The notes under the pieces: model-generated
The model's database searches: none
The model's input: the letters and a program-made list of their open reading frames with translations, nothing else
What the model was told of the DNA's origin: nothing
Made by a program: the position numbers and the translations under genes
Source: Bacteroides sp.
GTDB taxonomy: Bacteria > Bacteroidota > Bacteroidia > Bacteroidales > Bacteroidaceae
Length of the DNA: 46,381 nucleotides
Reading direction: 5' to 3'
Assembly (NCBI GenBank): GCA_019414725.1
Contig: DXLM01000016.1
Location: 1 to 46,381, forward strand
Shown here: one piece after another, positions 6,554-14,998 of the stretch
Position numbering within the stretch: the stretch's first letter is position 1
How the letters are laid out: every line of letters begins with the position of its first letter

Positions 6554-8909
6554 AAGACTTGCCGGTCTTTCTATACTTACCATCCTCTTTCTCAACGATT
6601 TGATAATACACCAAACGCAACAAATAACGTTTCACGGATGCTGTAGGCAACCCGGCTTCATTGGCAGCCGCCATCAGCTCCGAATAGGTGAACTCGCGCG
6701 GCATTTTTTTCAAGACAGGACGCAGTTTGAAAAAAGCCTTTACCGGCCTGATTCTTCCGGCAGTATCATCCATGGAAGTGGAAAGCAGCAAACTGTGTTC
6801 CAGCAACACATCCACTATCTGCATTGCCGTATGGAAATCCTCATCCGAACACTTCCACTCCGATGTATTCCATTGCGGCTCACACTTACGCAATGCAGTC
6901 AGCACCATGGCAATACGAGACATCATCAGTCCGTGGCGCAGCACAATGGCACCCGGAGAATCATCATCTTCCGCCACTACCTCACGCAGATACGTTCTGA
7001 AACGCTCCGTATGCTCTTTCCATTGTTCCTCGGTGAAAACCACCTCGGTAGGCGATCCGGAGAGAAAGATAAACATACGCAGCAGCTCCTCGCCCATCCC
7101 TTTGAAATAAGCGCGCATATCCAGCCGGGCCTTGCCGGGGTTTGCCGACTTATACTCCCAGGGGGCCTGTCCCACATAGAAAGCCACACGGCTGTACATT
7201 CCATTCTCCAGCGAAGAAATAAATTTATGCAACTGGGCGGGAGTACCCGAAGCGCATAATGCCAGATGAGGGTCACTCACAACAACAAGCCGGTGATCCG
7301 TCTTGAAATAAGAAGACACCTCCTCGTGCTGGGAGGCGGCACGCATCACATCATCATGTTTTCCATACTCCTGGTGCATGGCAGAACTTATCATGTCCAG
7401 CTCGGAGGCATTCATCACCAAGCCGACCGCTCCACCCGCCTCCAAAGCCAGTATCAACTGGCTTTTCGAAATATTGGGAGCCACCTTCAGGATGCGTTCC
7501 ACCGGCATCTCCGGGCATTGGTCCAAATCGGGAACCCTCTTTTCCTGAGCGGCAAGCCGTTCCTCCAGATTCCACTTCAGCAGCTTCTGCCGGTACTCAC
7601 GCTCATCCTTCCTGTTCAATTCATCGTAATACTCCTGAATGGCTGCGGGCAGAATTGCCGCCAGCTGCATCACCCCCTTTCCTCTGCCCGAACCGGCCAA
7701 AGCCACCAGATAGAGATCGGCGGAATAAACCATTCCTCCATAATTCATCCTCACCCCCGGCAGGCAACCGCTGATGTTGGTAATCATGGAGAGCAACAGA
7801 ATATCCCTCTCGCGCTTGTTGCGGACGTGCGTCAACCCACGCTTCAAAAAGTCGGGCAAACGGTCGAACAGTTCATCCGGAAGACACGGAACTTCACGAC
7901 GCAACTTGTCAGCCTCAAGTTTCTCTAACTCAGCCTCTTCCTCCCCCTCATTGGGCTCAGAATACCGCATAGGTGAGCCCTGAGCCTTGTGAGCCCTGAA
8001 AGCAGGTGTTTCGGGCCCCTTGTTCATGTCGGCATACCGGTATCCGGAGTCTATGCGCGGAGGTATATCCCCGGCGGCACACCCCATACCCGCCAGCCTT
8101 TCCACCGCCAGCGTTTTCAGCCGTGCCAACTCTTCCTCGCCCACTCCTTTATAGCGGGCGATACGTCCCAGCTTCAACAAAAACTCATTCTTTTTGCCAT
8201 CCACAAAGGGATTCTGCTCCAGGAACTCGTTGAAGAATGTGTGCAGCATGCCCGAAGCCGCAACGGGAGGCCCGGACGCACCTGCCGGGGTCTTCACTTT
8301 CAGCTCCGCCAAAATCTCCCCCACCCTGTCGGGATGCTCCGTCACAAAGCGCCGCCAGGGAAAAACTTCGGTATCCGGACGAAAAAAAGCCTCCGGATCA
8401 TACGATGCAAAGCAAGGACGGGTGGGATTCTTGCAACTCATGTCACAGGGAAAGGCAAGAAGCTGCGCCACGTGCCATGCCACCAATGCGTATGCCAGAC
8501 GATACTCGTCCACACTCTCCGCTTCCACACGCACCACCAGTTTCAGCCCGTCGTACGAAACGCTGCGCCATGCCGCCTTCACCCAAGGAGTGTCCTTCAA
8601 GACCTGCAAGAACTCAGACACACGGCCGTTACATTTATCCACATCCAGCATGGCGTCCCCGCTCCACTGCTTCAGATTGGTTTCGGCATGGCTCCCATCG
8701 CAACGCCCGGCTATCACCAGCGCGGCCAGTTTTCTCTTTAACTTCTTGGCCTCTGTCTCCCTGCCCGAAGCCTTCAGGCGCTGATACTCTTCTACTTGCA
8801 CCTTCCAGCGTTCGCCACGCAGAAGCTTCACAAACTCTTCCAATGTCATATCCACGGCATGTTCATCGAACACCGAGAAATAGAAAGAGCATAAATCGGT
8901 ATAAACCAT
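6531..8909 (-). CDS. VirE-N / DUF3987 protein (BT4734-like, primase/helicase-type)
   Basis: This 792-residue protein has two parts. The N-terminal 300 residues match the BT4734/VirE N-terminal domain, with SGDAMLDVDKCNGRV, WRSVSYDGLKLVVRV and CFASYDPEAFF, a fold related to primase-polymerase-like domains. From about residue 335 on is a DUF3987 domain with the P-loop-like LVALAGSGRGKGV and VMNASELDMI. Between them, residues about 301-319 (TPAFRAHKAQGSPMRYSEP) are encoded by a repeat whose inverted copy covers the gene's own stop codon. A promoter matching the Bacteroides consensus lies 54-84 bp upstream. Family members are usually called virulence protein E or primase-like, but no role in this setting is established. 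Composition is like the surrounding chromosome, not like the AT-rich capsule genes. Confidence 0.88.
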   Translation of the reverse strand: MVYTDLCSFYFSVFDEHAVDMTLEEFVKLLRGERWKVQVEEYQRLKASGRETEAKKLKRKLAALVIAGRCDGSHAETNLKQWSGDAMLDVDKCNGRVSEFLQVLKDTPWVKAAWRSVSYDGLKLVVRVEAESVDEYRLAYALVAWHVAQLLAFPCDMSCKNPTRPCFASYDPEAFFRPDTEVFPWRRFVTEHPDRVGEILAELKVKTPAGASGPPVAASGMLHTFFNEFLEQNPFVDGKKNEFLLKLGRIARYKGVGEEELARLKTLAVERLAGMGCAAGDIPPRIDSGYRYADMNKGPETPAFRAHKAQGSPMRYSEPNEGEEEAELEKLEADKLRREVPCLPDELFDRLPDFLKRGLTHVRNKRERDILLLSMITNISGCLPGVRMNYGGMVYSADLYLVALAGSGRGKGVMQLAAILPAAIQEYYDELNRKDEREYRQKLLKWNLEERLAAQEKRVPDLDQCPEMPVERILKVAPNISKSQLILALEAGGAVGLVMNASELDMISSAMHQEYGKHDDVMRAASQHEEVSSYFKTDHRLVVVSDPHLALCASGTPAQLHKFISSLENGMYSRVAFYVGQAPWEYKSANPGKARLDMRAYFKGMGEELLRMFIFLSGSPTEVVFTEEQWKEHTERFRTYLREVVAEDDDSPGAIVLRHGLMMSRIAMVLTALRKCEPQWNTSEWKCSDEDFHTAMQIVDVLLEHSLLLSTSMDDTAGRIRPVKAFFKLRPVLKKMPREFTYSELMAAANEAGLPTASVKRYLLRLVYYQIVEKEDGKYRKTGKSWLRKPPK
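7954..8008. repeat. Copy A of a 55-bp inverted repeat, inside the VirE/DUF3987 gene
   Basis: This copy lies exactly at the junction between the VirE-N and DUF3987 domains and is translated in frame. It is inverted relative to copy B at 6499-6553, with six mismatches in 55 bp. The distance between the copies is about 1.4 kb, spanning the whole DUF3987 part. Confidence 0.85.
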
Positions 8910-8962
8910 TCATGTATGAATTTAAATTATCAAAAGGAGGGCATTTCCCTCCACCATGAAAG

Positions 8963-8993
8963 CAAAAGTATATTGCAAACCCATACAATCAAA
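8963..8993 (-). promoter_or_regulatory. Promoter of the VirE/DUF3987 gene
   Basis: On the minus strand TTTG (8993-8990) and TACTTTTG (8970-8963) are separated by 19 bp, a full match to the Bacteroides -33/-7 consensus. The start codon at 8909 is about 50 bp downstream. A small GGAGGG/CCCTCC stem (8936-8952) lies in the predicted leader. Confidence 0.7.
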
Positions 8994-9107
8994 AGTTAAA
9001 ATTGTACACTTGCCCAATGTAAAACACTGATTTACAATACCCATTTATGATACAAGTGTACAAATAACCGGGAGACTTCCTTTTAATGTCTTTTCACATT
9101 TTGCTCC

Positions 9108-9305
9108 TTATTTCCTTTCTTTCCTCTTTTTCTTCTCTTTCCGTTCTTTCTTCTTCTTTTCCTCCTTTTTCCGCAGAAACTCGTCTATATCAGCCAACAT
9201 ACTTTTGCACATGCGCTTCAGAACTCTCATTTCCTCATCAGTGTAGCCTTCACCGGACAGGCGATATCCGGCCATGATTTTTTCCAACTCTTGAAGGAAG
9301 CTCAA
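9108..9305 (-). CDS. Small basic protein, function unknown
   Basis: An ORF of 65 codons from a TTG, or 55 codons from an ATG at 9275. The product begins with an acidic helical section (GYTDEEMRVLKRMCKSMLAD) and ends in a long Lys/Glu/Arg tail, so it would be charged, soluble and probably helical. A TACTTTTG box at 9382-9375 on the same strand supports transcription. The low-complexity tail means composition alone could keep the frame open. I do not recognise the family. Confidence 0.45.
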   Translation of the reverse strand: MSFLQELEKIMAGYRLSGEGYTDEEMRVLKRMCKSMLADIDEFLRKKEEKKKKERKEKKKRKERK

Positions 9306-9374
9306 TCTGCCACTATTTTTCTTATAAATCTTGATTTTTCCATAATGTTAATATCATTTAAAATATAAAAAGCA

Positions 9375-9382
9375 CAAAAGTA
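9375..9382 (-). promoter_or_regulatory. Candidate -7 box for the small basic ORF
   Basis: The minus strand reads TACTTTTG, the same octamer as in the VirE/DUF3987 promoter. No TTTG is present about 19 bp further upstream. It would be divergent to the capsule promoter at 9435-9463. Confidence 0.35.
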
Positions 9383-9434
9383 TAAATAAATACGTCATTC
9401 TTGTTAATTTTTTCATTTTTTGCGAACAAATAGC

Positions 9435-9463
9435 TTGTTATCGTAAAAAAATGTCTATATTTG
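9435..9463 (+). promoter_or_regulatory. Promoter of the capsule biosynthesis operon
   Basis: TTG at 9435-9437 and TATATTTG at 9456-9463 are separated by 18 bp, close to the Bacteroides consensus. Transcription would start near 9470, giving a leader of about 110 bases before UpxY. No long inverted repeats flank it, so this capsule promoter does not look invertible. Confidence 0.65.
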
Positions 9464-9484
9464 CATCAGAATTTAACGACAAGC

Positions 9485-9507
9485 TTACCTGGGAATGACA
9501 CAGGTAA
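9485..9507 (+). promoter_or_regulatory. Hairpin in the UpxY leader
   Basis: TTACCTG (9485-9491) and CAGGTAA (9501-9507) pair perfectly around a 9-base loop, about 15 bases into the predicted transcript. Leaders of UpxY-controlled capsule operons contain the signals for operon-specific antitermination, so this hairpin is a candidate recognition or pausing element. That role is inference. Confidence 0.5.
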
Positions 9508-9582
9508 CAGCGTAGCGTGCTCAAGAGGCATCATTTCTTTCATTTTTTAGAACATCTAACATTACTTTTCCTTCCTCCGAAT

Positions 9583-10083
9583 ATGAAAAAATGGCTAGTG
9601 GCGTATGTCCGCCTTCACCACGAAAAGAAGACGGCCGAACGGCTGACCGCAATGAACATAGAGAACTTCCTGCCTGTACAAGAAGAAATCCGCCAATGGA
9701 CTTACCGGAAAAAGAAAATAAAACGGGTGGTTATCCCCATGATGATTTTTGTCCATGTAGATGCGGCGGAACGTTCACAGGTGCTCACGTTGTCGGCCAT
9801 CAGCCGGTATATGGTGCTGCACGGCGAACATACTCCGGCGGTGATTCCGGACGAACAGATGGAACGGTTCAAATTTATGCTGGATTATTCGGACGAGGCG
9901 GTGGAGATGTGTACCGCGCCATTGGCTCCGGGAGAATTGATACGGGTGGTTAAAGGTCCGCTAAAGGGTCTGGAAGGAGAACTGGTGGAAGTGGATGGAA
10001 AAGCGAAAGTGGTGGTAAGACTGGATTTGCTGGGATGTGCTGGGGTTGATATGCCGGTGGGGTTTGTGGAGAAGATGAAATAA
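9583..10083 (+). CDS. upxY: UpxY family transcription antiterminator (NusG paralogue)
   Basis: A 166-residue NusG-like protein. The N-terminal NGN domain begins MKKWLVAYVRLHHEKKTAER and contains NFLPVQEEIRQW and the ERSQVLTLSAISRYMVLHG section. The C-terminal KOW domain shows GELIRVVKGPLKGLEGELVEV. In Bacteroides, UpxY proteins are encoded first in capsule operons and allow polymerase to read through the leader of their own locus. I chose the internal ATG at 9583, where the NGN domain starts; an upstream ATG at 9517 would add a 22-residue extension without homology. It is first of the operon running to 26861. No UpxZ inhibitor gene follows. Confidence 0.92.
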   Translation: MKKWLVAYVRLHHEKKTAERLTAMNIENFLPVQEEIRQWTYRKKKIKRVVIPMMIFVHVDAAERSQVLTLSAISRYMVLHGEHTPAVIPDEQMERFKFMLDYSDEAVEMCTAPLAPGELIRVVKGPLKGLEGELVEVDGKAKVVVRLDLLGCAGVDMPVGFVEKMK

Positions 10084-10119
10084 GGAGGGCGGACGCTAGG
10101 AAATGTGGAGGGGAATTTG

Positions 10120-10127
10120 TAGCTTTG
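10120..10127 (+). promoter_or_regulatory. Candidate -7 box before the nucleotidyltransferase
   Basis: TAGCTTTG matches TAnnTTTG 24 bp before the ATG at 10151. No matching -33 element is visible, so an independent promoter for this gene is only possible. Confidence 0.3.
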
Positions 10128-10150
10128 CGGTAAGAAAGGAGAATAAAGGC

Positions 10151-10441
10151 ATGCGTTTGCAATCTAAAGAAATACAGACCATCATCCAAATAGCCAAAGA
10201 TATTTATGGTGAAACAGTGCAGGTATATCTCTTCGGTTCCCGTCTGAATGACGAAAAGCGCGGAGGAGATATTGATTTATTAGTCCGCAGCACGGGAGAA
10301 AAGAAGGGTGTATTGGCACGCATCCGCATGACCGCACGCTTGAAACTGCATTTGGGCGACCAAAAGATTGACGTCATCGGTGACCATGAGGATTCACCGG
10401 TAGTGCAGGAAGCTCTGAAAAACGGAATACAACTGATATGA
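10151..10441 (+). CDS. MNT-type nucleotidyltransferase domain protein
   Basis: A 96-residue minimal nucleotidyltransferase. The signature is LFGSRLNDEKRGGDIDLLV, with the GS motif followed by the D-x-D metal-binding pair; a second Asp lies in KIDVIGD. Proteins of this size (MntA-like) usually form a two-gene unit with a HEPN-domain protein, where the nucleotidyltransferase can AMPylate and neutralise the HEPN toxin. Here the next reading frame starts in an ATGA overlap, as expected for the HEPN partner, but stops after 20 codons. I chose the ATG at 10151 because an AAGGAG-like site precedes it. It sits between UpxY and the sugar genes and is unlikely to act in polysaccharide synthesis. Confidence 0.8.
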   Translation: MRLQSKEIQTIIQIAKDIYGETVQVYLFGSRLNDEKRGGDIDLLVRSTGEKKGVLARIRMTARLKLHLGDQKIDVIGDHEDSPVVQEALKNGIQLI

Positions 10442-10500
10442 CAGAAAAGAAAATTCACAGAATTATTCTTTGCTTGAAACGGATGTTACCGTCATTTTGA
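10438..10500 (+). pseudogene. Truncated HEPN-type partner of the nucleotidyltransferase
   Basis: The frame starts at an ATG overlapping the preceding stop and reads MTEKKIHRIILCLKRMLPSF before a TGA. The first 16 residues resemble the start of small HEPN/DUF86-type partners of MNT proteins; after that the frame is lost. The match is short, so the family call is tentative, but overlap and order fit a broken MNT-HEPN unit. Confidence 0.45.
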
Positions 10501-10968
10501 ATGAACTGTTTTCCAAAAGTGCCTTCAAAGGCAACAGACACGCTTGAGGTGTGATACAGGCTATTCTTTCCCGAAACTTTTTTCTATAACATAAACTTCG
10601 TAACAAAGTTATCGAGAGGAAGCAAACGCATTTAGAAGTTCACCGTTAAATAAGATTTTCTCTACCATCTACTAATTTATAAAAAAGCAGTCGCTCGATC
10701 TGTGACCGTATGAAAAAGAGGTAAGGTTCATATCCTATCTTGGGTCGGAATATAGAATTCCATAAAGAAATGGTTAATATTAAACAAGATTCATTCGTTG
10801 GTAAATGAAACCTGACCCATCCTGTAAGAGAAACTTAATTGGAAGAAATTTTCTAAATTCATATTGTTGACTATTAGCTCATTAAAAATAACATTTTTTC
10901 TTGAAATCAGAAAGATATCTATTAAACAAATAGAAGAAAAACTTTTAAAATAAACATTCCATCCATCA
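10501..10968 (+). other. Non-coding stretch before the flippase gene
   Basis: No convincing gene on either strand. The sequence shifts here from the balanced composition of the UpxY area to the AT-rich composition of the capsule cassette. No clear promoter pair or terminator was found. It may be decayed sequence from the lost HEPN gene and the left edge of an exchanged cassette. Confidence 0.5.
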
Positions 10969-12486
10969 ATGTCTGACAATTTTAACAAAAATCGCTTAGC
11001 TAAAAACACCATTTTACTTTATGTACGTATGCTGTTTACGATGTGGTTAAATTTGTATACCACACGTTTAACACTTGCCAATCTTGGTGTAGAGGATATG
11101 GGAATCTATGGTGTCGTTGGTAGTATTGTCAGTATGTTCGCTGTTTTCAGTGGTGGAATGGGCAATGCCGTACAACGTTTTCTGACCTATGAAATAGGAC
11201 GTGATAACGGTGATCCAAATAAAGTATTTTGTTCTTGCTTAAATGTCATATTCTTATTGTCCGGAATCATATTTATACTACTTGAGGTCGGAGGTCTATG
11301 GTTTCTACATACCAAAATAAACATACCAGCGGAAAGTATGGATGCAGCCCAATGGGTGTTTCAAATATCAGTACTCACTTGTATAGTCAATCTTATAAGT
11401 ATTCCTTATAATTCACTAATCGTAGCACATGAAAAAATGAATGCTTTTGCTGCTATCAGTATTCTTCAAGTAATCTTAACATGTGCTTCAGCCTATTGCC
11501 TTAGTTACTTTCCTACCGGCCGTTTATTAATCTATGCTATATTGATGGCAACAATAAGCATATTAATAAGAATAGCTTATCAGATATATTGCCATCGCAA
11601 ATTTCCGGAAGTCCATTACCATATGATTATAGACAAAAACCAAATAATGCAAATTGGCAAATTTGCCGGTATATCCTCTGCTTCCGGTGCTTTGCAGGTT
11701 CTTTCGTCACAAGGGTTTATCCTCGTTATCAATCTTACATTCGGGGTGGCTATTAACGCTGTATATACAATTTCAATGCAATTGAAAAACTCAGTTCTGT
11801 CATTTGCTCAAAATTTGCAACGTGCCATTGCTCCACAAATAACAAAAACATATGCCAATGGTGAGCTGGATATACATAAAAAGCTTGTCTATGCAGGAAG
11901 TAAATTTCAAGTATTTCTTATTTTTTTTATAATGATACCATTTCTTTTTCAAACGGAATATATCATGCACCTCTGGCTAGGTAATGTGCCACCATATGCT
12001 GTGACTTATGCACAATGCACCATATTTCTGAGTCTTACCTATGCTTCTTTTGAAACAATACGAACAGCAGTATATGCAACCGGTAATATTACTAAATTTA
12101 TGATATGGCCCGAAGCTATATATTTATTAGTTTTGCCTATCAGCTACTATGCCGGCATAATAACCAATGATCCTAATGCCCTGATAATAGCAATGGTATT
12201 GTATGAAATATTTGTTTGTACAATACGAGTATGGATAGCATCAAAAGTTTCAATCATAAGAATAAATGAACTGCTTAAAAAAGTAATCAAACCTTGCTTC
12301 TGCGTAGCAGTACCAGCATTGTTTATATGCAAAATAATTACATTGTTTATTCCACAGACTATTTGGGGGCTAATCTCGATTCTCTGTTTAAACAGCATTT
12401 CATTAAGTTTAATCATTATAATAATCGGATTAAGCAAACAAGAAAAAAATATGATAAGTACATTCTTGAAGAATAAAATGAAATAA
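10969..12486 (+). CDS. Polysaccharide flippase (Wzx-like)
   Basis: A 505-residue integral membrane protein of the MOP/PST superfamily that would flip lipid-linked repeat units across the inner membrane. The start NRLAKNTILLYVRMLFTMWL and the following LGVEDMGIYGVVGSIVSMFA are typical for the family. About 12-14 hydrophobic helices are visible along its length. It is the first of the AT-rich capsule genes. No SD-like sequence decides the start, but the ATG at 10969 gives the usual N-terminus. Confidence 0.9.
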   Translation: MSDNFNKNRLAKNTILLYVRMLFTMWLNLYTTRLTLANLGVEDMGIYGVVGSIVSMFAVFSGGMGNAVQRFLTYEIGRDNGDPNKVFCSCLNVIFLLSGIIFILLEVGGLWFLHTKINIPAESMDAAQWVFQISVLTCIVNLISIPYNSLIVAHEKMNAFAAISILQVILTCASAYCLSYFPTGRLLIYAILMATISILIRIAYQIYCHRKFPEVHYHMIIDKNQIMQIGKFAGISSASGALQVLSSQGFILVINLTFGVAINAVYTISMQLKNSVLSFAQNLQRAIAPQITKTYANGELDIHKKLVYAGSKFQVFLIFFIMIPFLFQTEYIMHLWLGNVPPYAVTYAQCTIFLSLTYASFETIRTAVYATGNITKFMIWPEAIYLLVLPISYYAGIITNDPNALIIAMVLYEIFVCTIRVWIASKVSIIRINELLKKVIKPCFCVAVPALFICKIITLFIPQTIWGLISILCLNSISLSLIIIIIGLSKQEKNMISTFLKNKMK

Positions 12487-12640
12487 ATAGCAATAACATA
12501 TATACTTTCTGATTATTGCCAATTAGTACCAACAATTTTAGAATCAACTCCTTTTTTTTGACTTATTTCAAACGGAATCAACTTTAAGATAGACTCCATA
12601 TGATCATATGTCAAAATTAAGTTTATAAAACAAAGATATT

Positions 12641-13939
12641 ATGCCGTTAATAAACGAATATTTAATCTTACTATTCCTATATATAGTTACATGTTTATGG
12701 GTAATACAAAAATATTATAAACGAAAATTAGGTGTATTTCAAGTTCCTTTTATTTTTAGTTTAGCCAGTGTACTAATGATGACCCCCCAATTTTGTGTAA
12801 TCATCTATAATACACATTATGATCCTAATTTATTATGGGATTTAACTTATTGTATGATAACATCAACATTAGCACTCTCTTTTGGATGGGATAAAGCGCA
12901 AGATTCCTCAATATATTCTTGTAGAGATATTGATTTAGTAAAATCCAAAAATACTTTTTTGGCACTCTTCCTAATAGGTTTATATTGTGCAATACAAAGT
13001 TATCTCCAAGTAGTAGCTCATTTTCTCTCTGACCAAAGTGATATTAGAACTAATCATACTTATCAAATACTCCTATTCTTTATGTTATATTTTGATATAG
13101 GAATGTTTTATGCTTTAACATATATCATCAGAGGGAAAAAAGCATCTAAAATTATCTATTTCATTTTAATCATAAGCAGCATTTATTACCTCTATATCAT
13201 ACTAATGTTAGCAAGACGAACTCTTGTTGTAAAACTTTTTATGTCACTAGGGATATTAGTTGCAATGTTAAAACCACGATGGCAAAAAGCTATTAAAATA
13301 ATTATTATCCTATTTTTTACAACTGGAACAATATACCAAGCTAGTATAGCTTTAATACGAGGAAATCTTCGTGACAATAAAGAAGAAAAAGAGCAAATAG
13401 ATATATGGGAAAATTATAAGCAATCATATATATCTCCAAATCTTGTCCATGGCATGGATTTAGGAAATGCTGCATTATTTATAAAACACGCAAAAGACAA
13501 TAGTACTTATACTTTTGGTCTATCTTTTTGGGATGACATTGTTACATGGTATTTTCCTAGCTTTATATTTGGGAAACAAGGAAAAGAGGATTTAAAACTA
13601 GCAGGAACAAATGATAAGTACATAACAAGCGTTACCCATAATGTAACAACACAAACAGGTTATTATGAGGCTTTTGAAGCTTTTTGGTATCTAGGATTTA
13701 TTTTATTTTACATCTTTGGATATATTTTTGGGTATGTATGGAAGCGAATTGGCTATTCCTCATTATATCTTATTGTCTATTTATGCTTTATGTTTCATAT
13801 ACCAAGCTTAGCTTCTCATGGATTTAGTTTTGTAGTTGGGCAAATAGAAACATTTATTGTTTTCTGCTTACCTATAATAGGAAAATTTATATATAAAAAA
13901 AAGATTATAAGACAACGTATATTAAAACAGATTCGTTAA
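12641..13939 (+). CDS. Wzy-like O-antigen/capsule polymerase
   Basis: A 432-residue, very hydrophobic protein with about 10-12 membrane helices and a large hydrophilic loop at about 235-345. It does not contain strong catalytic motifs, which is normal for Wzy proteins. The loop has RGNLRDNKEEKEQIDIWENY and DIVTWYFPSFIFGKQG, the second resembling loops of oligosaccharide repeat-unit polymerases. Position directly after the flippase and the absence of another candidate make it the likely polymerase. Start at 12641 follows a 154-bp gap with no clear promoter. Confidence 0.75.
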   Translation: MPLINEYLILLFLYIVTCLWVIQKYYKRKLGVFQVPFIFSLASVLMMTPQFCVIIYNTHYDPNLLWDLTYCMITSTLALSFGWDKAQDSSIYSCRDIDLVKSKNTFLALFLIGLYCAIQSYLQVVAHFLSDQSDIRTNHTYQILLFFMLYFDIGMFYALTYIIRGKKASKIIYFILIISSIYYLYIILMLARRTLVVKLFMSLGILVAMLKPRWQKAIKIIIILFFTTGTIYQASIALIRGNLRDNKEEKEQIDIWENYKQSYISPNLVHGMDLGNAALFIKHAKDNSTYTFGLSFWDDIVTWYFPSFIFGKQGKEDLKLAGTNDKYITSVTHNVTTQTGYYEAFEAFWYLGFILFYIFGYIFGYVWKRIGYSSLYLIVYLCFMFHIPSLASHGFSFVVGQIETFIVFCLPIIGKFIYKKKIIRQRILKQIR

Positions 13940-13966
13940 ATACATTTTTACCCAACAATAATTACA

Positions 13967-14992
13967 ATGAACAAATATCTTTCTTATAAAATATTATTTT
14001 TCAATTTTATCTTATCTGTCCTCATCGTTCTTTTGCATTCTAACTGCAAAGTAACATTAGGATGGAATAACGACGGAACAAACTTATCAAATTTTATAGA
14101 ATTATTGACGACATACATATGTTGTATTGGACATATAGCTGTTCCCATGTTTTATATAATATCAGCATATCTTTTTTATCACAATATTTCCACACTAAAA
14201 GATACTTTATCCAAAATAAAAAAAAGAATAAAAACATTACTCATTCCATATTTATTATGGAATACTTTTTTTGTATTCATTTTTTTGGTTATTTTACATT
14301 CCCCTCTTTCTAAATACTTACATATGAATAATAATCTGAATTCAATCCATAGCATATTAATAGCAATTATAAATTCAGATTTAACCCCATTGTGGTTTAT
14401 AAAAAATTTATTTATATTCACAATTTTATCTCCCGTTATACGATTGGCAACACAAAAAACATTATCCACCATTTTCTGCATTATTTTATCTTGCATAATA
14501 GTATATATAAGTAACAATATAAACTATTATAACCCTTTGTATTGGTTACCTATATATCTCACAGGTATATTATTCACCAAGAAAAAACTAACATCTTTTT
14601 TCACAAAAAAAGAAAGTTCAAAAACATTAATATTTTTATACTTAGTAAGTTTCATTACACTTATGATATTGGCTGTTCATTTTGATTTCATGTACCTATA
14701 CAGATTAATAGCACCAATACTTTTATGGAAAATCTCCGACCCTATATTAACGCAGTTTTCTATTAAACCAAAATTTTATTGGAAATATTCATTTTTCATA
14801 TATTGCACACATTTTTTCGTTATAAATATAGTTCAGAAATTATTATATTTACTTTTAGGAAATTCTAATATAGATTATCTTATAATCTATATATCAACCC
14901 CTATAATTGTCCTTCCAGTATGTATCTTTATAGCTAAAACACTAGATAATAAAACAAACTTTATTTACAAAATAATAACAGGAAATAGATAG
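13967..14992 (+). CDS. Membrane acyltransferase, acyltransferase_3 family
   Basis: A 341-residue membrane protein of the acyltransferase_3 type, which moves acetyl or other acyl groups onto sugars at the membrane. The N-terminal helix section contains LLHSNCKV at the place of the family's conserved His, then GHIAVPMFYIISAYLF and KKRIKTLLIPYLLWN. About ten membrane helices follow. It begins 27 bp after the polymerase and ends 6 bp before the next gene. It would decorate a sugar of the repeat unit, but the target residue is not deducible. Confidence 0.8.
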   Translation: MNKYLSYKILFFNFILSVLIVLLHSNCKVTLGWNNDGTNLSNFIELLTTYICCIGHIAVPMFYIISAYLFYHNISTLKDTLSKIKKRIKTLLIPYLLWNTFFVFIFLVILHSPLSKYLHMNNNLNSIHSILIAIINSDLTPLWFIKNLFIFTILSPVIRLATQKTLSTIFCIILSCIIVYISNNINYYNPLYWLPIYLTGILFTKKKLTSFFTKKESSKTLIFLYLVSFITLMILAVHFDFMYLYRLIAPILLWKISDPILTQFSIKPKFYWKYSFFIYCTHFFVINIVQKLLYLLLGNSNIDYLIIYISTPIIVLPVCIFIAKTLDNKTNFIYKIITGNR

Positions 14993-14998
14993 CAAAAA

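Noticed and set aside
6405..7259. 284-codon + strand frame opposite the DUF3987 part
   Set aside because: It lies fully antisense to a well-supported domain and has no recognisable family. It only matters as the frame that would be joined to the N-terminal domain if the segment between the repeats flipped.
7989..8959. Several + strand frames opposite the VirE-N domain
   Set aside because: Low-complexity Pro/Arg/Ser/His-rich shadows with no family features.
9432..9485. AGCTTGT / ACAAGCT inverted repeat around the capsule promoter -7 box
   Set aside because: Only 7 bp arms about 40 bp apart, too short and too close for the usual invertible capsule promoters; likely chance or a weak hairpin.
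10791..11012. 73-codon minus strand frame before the flippase
   Set aside because: AT-rich sequence, overlaps the flippase start, no promoter and no recognised family.
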